62,050 nucleotides of DNA from Streptomyces rhizoryzae. Lineage in GTDB: Bacteria > Actinomycetota > Actinomycetes > Streptomycetales > Streptomycetaceae. Numbering within the stretch: position 1 is the first letter of the stretch; each line of letters opens with the position of its first letter. Below the pieces are notes generated by a model. That model searched no databases and had not been told where the DNA came from. It saw only the letters and a program-made list of their open reading frames with translations. This document shows, piece by piece, positions 55,537 through 62,050 of the stretch. A program made the translations under genes and the position numbers. The DNA lies in contig NZ_JALMUV010000047.1 in assembly GCF_023155275.1 (NCBI RefSeq), forward strand, positions 1 to 62,050. Direction: 5' to 3'.

Positions 55537-55563
55537 TTGTCCACAGTCCAGGAGTTATCCACC
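55537..55563 (+). promoter_or_regulatory. Pair of DnaA-box-like sequences before yraN
   Basis: TTGTCCACA at 55537-55545 is the preferred Streptomyces DnaA box, and TTATCCACC at 55555-55563 matches it with two differences. Both point the same way, with start points 18 bases apart. TGTGGGTGA near 55523 resembles a third box in reverse. They lie about 60 bases before the yraN start. Confidence 0.6.
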
Positions 55564-55618
55564 AAGATCCAATAGTTCTGTGCGGAGGCGTCACAGTCGG
55601 TGCCGGAGGTGGTACCGC

Positions 55619-56428
55619 ATGAACGCCACGCACACGACGCACACCACGCAGGCGGCACGCACCACGCGCGCGACGGCGCACCCGGCGCCGGTCACGCGGG
55701 CGACGAACCACAGCGGACGCCAGGCCGCGGAGACATGCGCAAGGGCCGCGCACACAGATGCCGGGGCCGCACCCCCGGCGGCAGGGACCGCGGATACGCC
55801 AGCCGGTACGGCACAGCCACCTGCGCAGGCCCCGGACACACCCGCTGGGACCGCGGAGCAAAGGGCGGGGGAGACCGGCCACCGGAGGGAGTCTCCCGCA
55901 CGGGCCCGGGGGAGCGACCCCGCCAGCCCGGCCCGGGGGAGCGACCCTGTCGGGCCGACCCCGGGCAGCGCCTCCGCCGCACCGGTCCGGCGGGCCGGCC
56001 CCGTACGGAACGCCAAGCCCCCGGGGAAGACGGGGCGGCGGTCAGGCCCGGCGTGTTCCTCACCACCCCGCACCGCCCGCACCGCCCTCGGCCGCTACGG
56101 CGAGGACCTCGCGGCCCGACGCCTCACCGAAGCCGGGATGCGGATCCTCGACCGCAACTGGCGCTGCCGCGACGGAGAGATCGACATCATCGCCGCGGAC
56201 GGAGACGCCCTGGTCCTCTGCGAGGTCAAGACCCGGCGCGCGAGCTGGTACGAACACCCGATGGCCGCGGTCCGGCCCGAGAAGACCGCCCGGCTGCGGC
56301 TGCTCGCCGCACGCTGGATCGAACGGCACGGCGGCCCGCCCCCCGGCGGCGTCCGCATCGACGTGATCGGCGTCCTGCTCCCCGCCCGCGGCGCACCCGT
56401 GGTCGAGCACGTCCGGGGGGTGGCGTGA
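55619..56428 (+). CDS. YraN/UPF0102 nuclease-fold protein with long N-terminal extension
   Basis: A 269-residue protein. Only the last 115 residues are the YraN domain: A-L-G-R-Y-G-E-D-L-A-A, N-W-R-C-R-D-G-E-I-D-I-I and L-C-E-V-K-T-R form a PD-(D/E)xK nuclease-like core. Residues 1-155 are Thr/Ala/Pro/Gly-rich and repetitive, for example A-R-G-S-D-P-A and A-R-G-S-D-P-V. The ATG at 55619 has GGAGG nine bases before it, and no good start lies nearer the domain. The family usually has about 120 residues. It overlaps comM by one base. Confidence 0.85.
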   Translation: MNATHTTHTTQAARTTRATAHPAPVTRATNHSGRQAAETCARAAHTDAGAAPPAAGTADTPAGTAQPPAQAPDTPAGTAEQRAGETGHRRESPARARGSDPASPARGSDPVGPTPGSASAAPVRRAGPVRNAKPPGKTGRRSGPACSSPPRTARTALGRYGEDLAARRLTEAGMRILDRNWRCRDGEIDIIAADGDALVLCEVKTRRASWYEHPMAAVRPEKTARLRLLAARWIERHGGPPPGGVRIDVIGVLLPARGAPVVEHVRGVA

Positions 56429-58458
56429 TGGGATTCGCCCGCACCTGCTCCGTCGCCCTGGTCGGCGTGGAAGGCGTCGTCGTCGAGGTCCAGGCCGACC
56501 TGGAGCCCGGCGTCGCCGCGTTCACCCTCGTCGGACTGCCCGACAAGAGCCTGGTCGAATCCAGGGACCGGGTACGTGCCGCCGTCGTCAACTCCGGCGC
56601 CGAATGGCCGCAGAAGAAACTCACCGTCGGCCTCAGCCCCGCCTCCGTCCCCAAGAGCGGCAGCGGCTTCGACCTCGCCGTGGCCTGCGCGGTCCTCGGC
56701 GCCGCCGAACGGCTCGACCCCCGCGAACTCACCGACCTCATGATGATCGGCGAACTCGGCCTCGACGGCCGGGTCCGCCCCGTCCGCGGCGTACTCCCCG
56801 CGGTACTCGCCGCCGCCGACGCCGGATACCGCCAGGTCGTCGTAGCGGAACAGACCGTCGCCGAAGCCTCCCTCGTCCCCGGCGTCGCCGTCCTCGGCGT
56901 CCGCAGCCTGCGCCAGCTCATCGCCGTCCTCACCGACGAACCGGTCCCCGACGAGGAGCACCCGTGTGAACAGGGCCGCCCCGACCCCCTCCTCGCCGGA
57001 CTCGCCATGCCCGGCACCGGCGTCACCGCGGGCCTGCCACCCGGCGACCACGTCCCCGACCTCGCGGACGTCGCAGGCCAGCACAGCGCCCGCCGCGCCC
57101 TCGAAGTGGCCGCCGCCGGCCGCCACCACATCTTCTTCAAGGGCCCACCCGGCGCCGGCAAGACCATGCTCGCCGAACGCCTCCCCGGACTGCTGCCACC
57201 GCTGACGCCCAAGGAATCCCTGGAGGTCACCGCCGTCCACTCGGTCGCCGGCACCCTCCCCCCAGGCCAGCCACTGGTCCACCGCCCGCCCTACTGCGCC
57301 CCGCACCACTCCGCGACCATGGCCTCCCTCGTCGGCGGCGGCACCGGCCTGCCGCGGCCCGGCGCCGTCTCCCTCGCCCACCACGGCGTCCTCTTCGTCG
57401 ACGAGGCCGCCGAATGCAGCCCCCGCGTCCTGGACGCACTGCGCCAGCCCCTCGAATCGGGCCACGTCGTCGTCGCCCGCGCCGGCGGCATGATGCGGAT
57501 GCCCGCCCGCTTCCTGCTCGCCCTCGCCGCCAACCCCTGCCCCTGCGGCCGCCACGGCACCACCGTCGGCGGCTGCGAATGCCGGCCCTCCTCGATCCGC
57601 CGCTACCGCGCCCGGCTCTCCGGGCCCCTGATGGACCGGGTCGACCTGCGGATCGCCGTCGAACCGGTCGCCCGCTCCGAACTCATCGCCCACGGCCGCG
57701 GCGCCGAATCCAGTGCCACCGTCGCCGACCGCGTCCGCGCCGCCCGCGAACGCGCCACGGCACGCTTCGCCGACACCCCCTGGCGGACCAACAGCGAGGT
57801 ACCGGGCCACGAACTCCGCACCCGCTGGCCGGTCCACCCCGGCGCCCTGGCCCAGGCCGAACGCGACCTGGAGTGCGGGCTGCTCACCGCCCGCGGCCTG
57901 GACCGCGTCCTCCGCGTCGCGTGGACCGCCGCCGACCTCGCCGGACGCGACCGCCCGACCCGGGAGGACGTCAACTGGGCCCTGGAACTCCGCACCGGAG
58001 TACGCCGCGGAACGGTGACTCCTGCGGGCGGAACGGGGGCGGGTGGCGGTGTCGGTGCCCGTGCCGGTGACCCTGCGGGTGCGGGTGCGGGTGCGGGTGC
58101 TGGTGCTGGCGCTGGGGCCGGTGTGGGTTTCGGCTCTGGTCCTGGCGAGGGTGCCGCCACAGGTACGGAAAGTGGGAGCGGAACCGGACGGCGTCTCATC
58201 GTGCTTGCCGGGGCCGGCGGCCGCCCGAAGACGGGCGCCGCCCCCACCGCACGTACGGCACCCACCCGCCCCGAAGGCGAGACACCGGCGCGGCCCGGAG
58301 CACCGCCGGCACCACCCGCCGGCGAAGACATCCGCCCGGAAACACCGCCGAAGGACCGGCTCCGCAAACCCGGGGCACCCCACCAGCCCATGGGCCTTGC
58401 CCAGCCGCCCGCTGCCCACCCTTCTGCCCACCCCGCAGACAACCGAGGCGACCGATGA
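56428..58458 (+). CDS. comM: ComM/YifB-type Mg-chelatase AAA ATPase
   Basis: A 676-residue hexameric helicase-like ATPase of the type that aids branch migration of incoming DNA. Residues 1-165 are the LonC-like N-terminal domain, G-P-P-G-A-G-K-T is Walker A near 240, and V-D-E-A-A-E is Walker B. A C-P-C-G/C-x-C zinc-like segment lies near 370 and the C-terminal Mg-chelatase domain ends near 530. The last 145 residues are low-complexity (Gly-Ala dipeptides, then Pro-rich), absent from typical 510-residue members. ATG overlaps the yraN stop; dprA overlaps its end. Confidence 0.92.
   Translation: MGFARTCSVALVGVEGVVVEVQADLEPGVAAFTLVGLPDKSLVESRDRVRAAVVNSGAEWPQKKLTVGLSPASVPKSGSGFDLAVACAVLGAAERLDPRELTDLMMIGELGLDGRVRPVRGVLPAVLAAADAGYRQVVVAEQTVAEASLVPGVAVLGVRSLRQLIAVLTDEPVPDEEHPCEQGRPDPLLAGLAMPGTGVTAGLPPGDHVPDLADVAGQHSARRALEVAAAGRHHIFFKGPPGAGKTMLAERLPGLLPPLTPKESLEVTAVHSVAGTLPPGQPLVHRPPYCAPHHSATMASLVGGGTGLPRPGAVSLAHHGVLFVDEAAECSPRVLDALRQPLESGHVVVARAGGMMRMPARFLLALAANPCPCGRHGTTVGGCECRPSSIRRYRARLSGPLMDRVDLRIAVEPVARSELIAHGRGAESSATVADRVRAARERATARFADTPWRTNSEVPGHELRTRWPVHPGALAQAERDLECGLLTARGLDRVLRVAWTAADLAGRDRPTREDVNWALELRTGVRRGTVTPAGGTGAGGGVGARAGDPAGAGAGAGAGAGAGAGVGFGSGPGEGAATGTESGSGTGRRLIVLAGAGGRPKTGAAPTARTAPTRPEGETPARPGAPPAPPAGEDIRPETPPKDRLRKPGAPHQPMGLAQPPAAHPSAHPADNRGDR
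58075..58123 (+). repeat. 6-bp repeats coding Gly-Ala in the comM tail
   Basis: Eight or so imperfect copies of GGTGCG/GGTGCT encode alternating Gly-Ala in the C-terminal tail of ComM. The run is prone to slippage, but each unit is in frame, so changes alter length without breaking the protein. Confidence 0.8.
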
Positions 58459-59825
58459 ACACCCTCGATGAATGGGGCTTCCGCACGGACCCGCCGCCCC
58501 GACCCACACCGGCACCACCACCGCAACCAACCCCTGAACCGTTGCCTGGACCGCCGCCGGAAGAGGCGCAGCCCCGGAAGCCGGACCACGGAGGCCGCTC
58601 CGCCACCCGCGGCGCACCGACGGCTCAGACCGCCAGAACGCCCCGCGCTCCCCGCCCGTCCCCCCTCGCACACGGACCCTACGAACCCCAGCGCGCCGCC
58701 CGCGCCGCCCTCACCCGCATCCTGGAACCAGGAGACGAAACCGCAGGCCGCTGGCTCCGCGACATGGGCCCGGTAGCCCTCTGGCACGCCCTCTCCGACG
58801 ACGAAGCACCCCCACCCCCCGGCGCCAGCCCGGTGAAGATCGCCGGCCTCCGGCTGCGCGCCGCACGGGCCCGCCCCGGCGCCGACCTGGCCGCCGTCGC
58901 CGAGCTCGGCGGCCGCTTCATCTGCCCCGGCGACGAGGAATGGCCCGGCCAACTGGACGACCTCGGCGCCGCCCGCCCCATCGGCCTCTGGGTACGCGGC
59001 CCCGCCAACCTCCGGATCTGGGCGCTCCGCTCGGTCGCGGTGGTCGGCGCCCGCGCCTGTACCGACTACGGCGCCCACCTCGCCACCACCCTCGGCGCCG
59101 GACTCGCCGAACGCGGCTGGACGGTCGTCTCCGGCGCCGCGTACGGCATCGACGGCGCGGCCCACAGAGGCGCGCTCGCCGCCCACGGCCCGACCGTCGC
59201 CGTGCTCGCCTCCGGCGTCAACCACCCCTACCCGCGCGGACACACCGAGTTGATCGGCCGCATCGCCGAACAGGGCCTGGTCGTGGCCGAGTTACCCCCG
59301 GACGACCACCCCACTCGCAGCCGCTTCATCCAGCGCAACCGCGTCATCGCCGCCCTCACCCGCGGCACCGTCGTCGTGGAGGCCGAACTCCGCAGCGGCT
59401 CCCTCGTCACCGCCCGGCGCGCACTGACCCTCGGGCGCTTCACGATGGGCACCCCGGGCCCCGTCACCAGCGGGCTCTCCGCCGGAGTGCACCAACTCCT
59501 GCGCGACGAGGCCACGGTGGTCACCGACGCGGACGAAGTCATCGAACTCGTCGGCAGCATCGGCGACCTCGCCCCCGAGCGCCGCGGCCCCACCATCGCC
59601 CGCGACCTGCTCGACCCGGTCGCCCAGCGCGTACTCGAAGCGCTGCCCGCACGCGGTGGCGCGGACACCACCCAGCTGGCCCGGGAGTCGGGCACGCCAC
59701 GAGACCTCACCCAAGGCAAGCTCATCGAGCTGCAAACCCTCGGATTCGTTCAAAGGTGCGGTGATCGCTGGGAGTTGGTGCGACGTGTCCACTCGACCGA
59801 AGGTTCCCGGCGAGGCGGTACTTGA
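58455..59825 (+). CDS. dprA: DNA-processing protein DprA
   Basis: A 456-residue protein that loads RecA on incoming single-stranded DNA. A Pro-rich segment (about 15-80) precedes a helical region. The Rossmann-like core begins at V-A-V-V-G-A-R-A-C-T-D-Y-G (about 197-209), with S-G-A-A-Y-G-I-D-G-A-A-H and the later S-G-S-L-V-T-A-R-R-A. A winged-helix domain closes the C-terminus (about 385-445). The ATG overlaps the comM stop. Natural competence is not established in Streptomyces, so the role may be in recombination. Confidence 0.94.
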   Translation: MNTLDEWGFRTDPPPRPTPAPPPQPTPEPLPGPPPEEAQPRKPDHGGRSATRGAPTAQTARTPRAPRPSPLAHGPYEPQRAARAALTRILEPGDETAGRWLRDMGPVALWHALSDDEAPPPPGASPVKIAGLRLRAARARPGADLAAVAELGGRFICPGDEEWPGQLDDLGAARPIGLWVRGPANLRIWALRSVAVVGARACTDYGAHLATTLGAGLAERGWTVVSGAAYGIDGAAHRGALAAHGPTVAVLASGVNHPYPRGHTELIGRIAEQGLVVAELPPDDHPTRSRFIQRNRVIAALTRGTVVVEAELRSGSLVTARRALTLGRFTMGTPGPVTSGLSAGVHQLLRDEATVVTDADEVIELVGSIGDLAPERRGPTIARDLLDPVAQRVLEALPARGGADTTQLARESGTPRDLTQGKLIELQTLGFVQRCGDRWELVRRVHSTEGSRRGGT

Positions 59826-60202
59826 CCTGGCGCGAACGGGTGAAAGGGTGAGGGGAATGACCGCAGAATCCAGATTTGCCGTGCTTCGGTGCGGGCGGCC
59901 GGTCCGTGCGGCGCAGGCGACGCGGTGCAGCGCCCGCACCGCTCCCCGCCCGCCGCTTCACCGCGTGCGCCCGCCCGCCCCTCCGGGGGCGCACGCGCCG
60001 AGCGCGCACCACCGGCGCCACCCCTTCCGAGTGCTCACGTGGCGCGCCGGATAACCCTGGGGTGCGGGCAGCGGAACGTATCTGCGTACAACCAACACCC
60101 CTTCCTCGCACACCGCAACGTCTCGGTCACGCTACGCTCACGGCAGTTCACCCCTCATACATCCACCCACCCCCGTCTCGGCAGAACGGCTCAAGGCGAC
60201 GA
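59826..60202. other. 377-bp region upstream of whiG
   Basis: No confirmed gene. It should contain the whiG promoter. A word GTCACGCTACGCTCA near 60127-60141 resembles a partial BldD box (half-site good, other half poor). Known S. coelicolor whiG is a BldD target. A 65-codon frame at 59857 has a ribosome-site-like AAGGG but no other support. Confidence 0.45.
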
Positions 60203-61039
60203 ATGCCCCAGCACACCTCCGGGTCTGACCGCGCGGCAGCACCACCCGCCGCGCGCGGCAGCGTGCGCCCCGCCCCGCCCACCTCACTCGACGAGCTGTG
60301 GCGCTCCTACAAGGCATCAGGCGACGGACGCCTGCGGGAACAGCTGATCCTGCACTACTCACCGCTGGTCAAATACGTCGCCGGCCGCGTCAGCGTCGGC
60401 CTCCCACCCAACGTGGAGCAGGCCGACTTCGTCTCCTCCGGAGTCTTCGGACTGATCGACGCCATCGAGAAGTTCGAACCCGAACGCTCCATCAAGTTCG
60501 AGACCTACGCCATCACCCGCATCCGGGGCGCGATGATCGACGAACTGCGCGCCCTGGACTGGATCCCCCGCTCCGTCCGGCAGAAGGCCCGCGCCGTGGA
60601 ACGCGCCTACGCCACCCTCGAAGCGCAGCTCCGCCGCACCCCCACCGAGGCCGAGGTCGCCGGCGAGATGGGCATCCCGCTGGAAGAACTCCACGGCGTC
60701 TTCAGCCAGCTCTCCCTGGCCAACGTCGTCGCCTTGGAGGAACTCCTGCACGTCGGCGGCGAGGGCGGTGAACGCCTGAGCTTGATGGACACCCTGGAGG
60801 ACACCGCCGCCGAGAACCCCGTCGAGATCGCCGAGGACCGCGAACTGCGGCGGTTGCTGGCCCGCGCCATCAACACCCTGCCCGACCGCGAGAAAACCGT
60901 GGTCACCCTCTACTACTACGAGGGCCTCACGCTCGCCGAGATCGGCAACGTACTCGGCGTCACCGAGAGCCGGGTCAGCCAGATCCACACCAAGTCGGTG
61001 CTCCAGCTCCGCGCCAAGCTGGCCGATATGGGCCGCTGA
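60203..61039 (+). CDS. whiG: RNA polymerase sigma factor WhiG
   Basis: A 278-residue flagellar/motility-type sigma factor (FliA group) that starts sporulation of aerial hyphae. Region 2 has L-V-K-Y-V-A-G-R-V and F-E-T-Y-A-I-T-R-I-R-G-A-M-I-D-E-L-R; region 3 follows with P-T-E-A-E-V-A; region 4 has the helix-turn-helix L-T-L-A-E-I-G-N-V-L-G-V-T-E-S-R-V-S-Q. The length matches S. coelicolor WhiG. ATG at 60203 with a weak site AAGGCG. WhiG activity is held by the anti-sigma RsiG in relatives; that gene is not in this window. Confidence 0.96.
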   Translation: MPQHTSGSDRAAAPPAARGSVRPAPPTSLDELWRSYKASGDGRLREQLILHYSPLVKYVAGRVSVGLPPNVEQADFVSSGVFGLIDAIEKFEPERSIKFETYAITRIRGAMIDELRALDWIPRSVRQKARAVERAYATLEAQLRRTPTEAEVAGEMGIPLEELHGVFSQLSLANVVALEELLHVGGEGGERLSLMDTLEDTAAENPVEIAEDRELRRLLARAINTLPDREKTVVTLYYYEGLTLAEIGNVLGVTESRVSQIHTKSVLQLRAKLADMGR

Positions 61040-61344
61040 GGCGAGGTGGTCGGGGCGGCGGGGTCTTGGCAGGGGGGCCGAGGTCGGGACTGAAGCACCG
61101 CTCGGGGGAGGGGCTCGGACGGCGCGGGGGCCGGTCGGCCGCCGGGTGCCGAGGGTGACGCGACGGGATCGGAGCAGGCGCGAATGCGGCCGGCGGGTCC
61201 GGCGCCCCCCACCAGGAGAGCGGCGAGACCCGCGGTGTCGCCCGAGACGTGCAGCGTCGCCCGTACGCCGAGCAGCGGCGCAACGCCCGGGCCATGTCGT
61301 GATGCGGAGTGCCGCGGCGGGGAGGCCATCCGTAGAGTGGTGAC
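61040..61344. other. 305-bp region between whiG and the TetR gene
   Basis: Nothing recognised apart from a -10-like TAGAGT at 61333-61338. It lies six bases before the GTG of the next gene, which suggests a leaderless transcript. No clear terminator follows whiG. Confidence 0.45.
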
Positions 61345-61926
61345 GTGCCCAGGATTCGAGCGGCCTCGGTGGCCGAGCACCGGACGATGCAGCGCGGCGC
61401 CCTTTTGGACGCCGCTCGCACCTTGCTGTCCGAGGGCGGCACGGAGGCCCTGACCTTCCCTGCCCTCGCCGAGCGCACGGGACTCGCGCGCTCCTCCGTG
61501 TACGAGTACTTCCGCTCCCGAGCGGCCGTCGTCGAAGAGCTGTGCGCCGCTGACTTCCCCGTATGGGCCGCGGAGGTCGAGGCGGCCATGGAGGGCGCGG
61601 AGACCCCGGAAGGCAAAATCGAGGCGTACGTGCGCAGGCAGCTCGCGCTGGTCGGCGACCGCCGCCACCGCGCAGTAGTCGCCATCTCCGCGGGGGAGCT
61701 GGACGCCGGCGCCCGGGAGAAGATCCGCGCCGCGCACGGCGGTCTGATCGCCATGATCGTCGAGGCGCTGGCCGACCTCGGCCACGCCCAGCCACGGCTC
61801 GCCGCGATGCTGCTCCAGGGCGTCGTGGACGCTGCGGTCCGCCGCATCGAACTCGGCGCCGCCGAAAACCCGGAAGAGATCACCGAAGCCGCGGTCGCCA
61901 TGGCCCTCAACGGCGTACGCGGCTGA
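61345..61926 (+). CDS. TetR-family transcriptional regulator
   Basis: A 193-residue repressor-type protein. The N-terminal helix-turn-helix is seen in A-L-L-D-A-A-R-T-L-L-S-E-G-G and F-P-A-L-A-E-R-T-G-L-A-R-S-S-V-Y-E-Y-F; the rest is a helical ligand-binding domain. Target and ligand are unknown. From memory a TetR gene also follows whiG in S. coelicolor. The start is GTG at 61345 without a ribosome site, so translation may be leaderless. Confidence 0.9.
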   Translation: MPRIRAASVAEHRTMQRGALLDAARTLLSEGGTEALTFPALAERTGLARSSVYEYFRSRAAVVEELCAADFPVWAAEVEAAMEGAETPEGKIEAYVRRQLALVGDRRHRAVVAISAGELDAGAREKIRAAHGGLIAMIVEALADLGHAQPRLAAMLLQGVVDAAVRRIELGAAENPEEITEAAVAMALNGVRG

Positions 61927-62050
61927 CTCCGGGGGCGCGGAGCCAGGACGGCGCGGCTTGCGGTGGGGGAGGGGCGGGTGTGCCCCTGCTTCGCTCGCCG
62001 CGCCCCGAGGGGCCGGTGCCTCCCCTCCCCCCGGGGCCCCTCCCCCCCCG
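61927..62050. other. Window end, no gene seen
   Basis: 124 bases of G/C-rich sequence after the TetR gene, with runs of C near the edge. No promoter or hairpin of note. Confidence 0.4.

Noticed and set aside
59857..60054. A 65-codon frame with AAGGG before its ATG upstream of whiG.
   Set aside because: Composition is His/Pro/Arg-rich as expected of a chance frame; there is no domain or other support.
60126..60141. BldD operator for whiG.
   Set aside because: Only one half-site matches well. Kept as a remark in the region entry, not as a site.

Overview
The window is high-G+C actinobacterial core chromosome, almost certainly Streptomyces or a close relative. Codons end in G or C almost throughout, GTG and TTG starts are common, and marker genes of the genus are present (ndgR, hupS, nsdA, whiG, a four-gene sip cluster, glcP, F420 genes). 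From memory the gene order follows the S. coelicolor segment from ndgR to whiG. I could not run an alignment. No rRNA, CRISPR array, prophage or transposon was seen.

Layout. 1-3250: end of a Glu tRNA, the IclR regulator ndgR, and divergent leuCD with a palindromic operator between them. 3300-9970: a small conserved protein, the nucleoid protein HupS, CofC (F420), a PlsC-type acyltransferase, gpsA, ddlA, a 36-bp repeat array in a gene-free stretch, a DUF3515 lipoprotein and a lone Lrp-type effector domain. 10.1-14.1 kb: thiL-thiD, rpmB and a DhaL/FakA-like protein. 14.2-18.5 kb: recG, rsmD, coaD. 18.6-28.6 kb: a SepIVA/DivIVA-like protein, DUF177, rpmF, rnc, mutM, a CAP-domain protein, acylphosphatase and smc. 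28.9-35.6 kb: the glucose permease glcP, then a block that looks more variable: an ankyrin protein, a luciferase-like oxidoreductase, an NCS1 permease and a small zinc-ribbon protein. 35.7-46.8 kb: ftsY, a prim-pol domain protein, nsdA, the amtB-glnK-glnD nitrogen operon behind a GlnR-like box, ffh and a methyltransferase. 47.4-55.4 kb: an HExxH protein, rpsP-khpA-rimM-trmD-rplS, sipW-X-Y-Z, a NUDIX hydrolase and DUF2469. 55.5-62 kb: DnaA-box-like sites, yraN-comM-dprA, whiG and a TetR regulator.

How the genes work together. Much of the window serves translation and protein export: ribosomal proteins L28, L32, S16 and L19, the rRNA and tRNA methyltransferases RsmD and TrmD, the 30S maturation factor RimM, the signal recognition particle Ffh with its receptor FtsY, and four signal peptidases that act on exported proteins. 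A second theme is chromosome care: SMC, HupS, RecG, MutM, DprA, ComM and YraN. A third is nitrogen and carbon sensing: AmtB, GlnK, GlnD and GlcP. NsdA and WhiG link the region to sporulation and antibiotic control.

The most striking feature is inside recG. The Walker A motif GSGKT is split between Lys and Thr by a 255-residue in-frame insertion (15127-15891) with intein splicing blocks. It starts with Ala, has HLW in block B, a Cys in block F, ends His-Asn and is followed by Thr. This is the Trp-Cys-Thr signature of class 3 inteins. Its central part looks like a LAGLIDADG homing endonuclease that has lost both catalytic acidic positions. RecG can bind ATP only after splicing. Other points of interest are the repeat array after ddlA, a hairpin that buries the ribosome binding site of the oxidoreductase gene, two copies of the same inverted repeat 15 kb apart, and low-complexity extensions in SMC, YraN and ComM.
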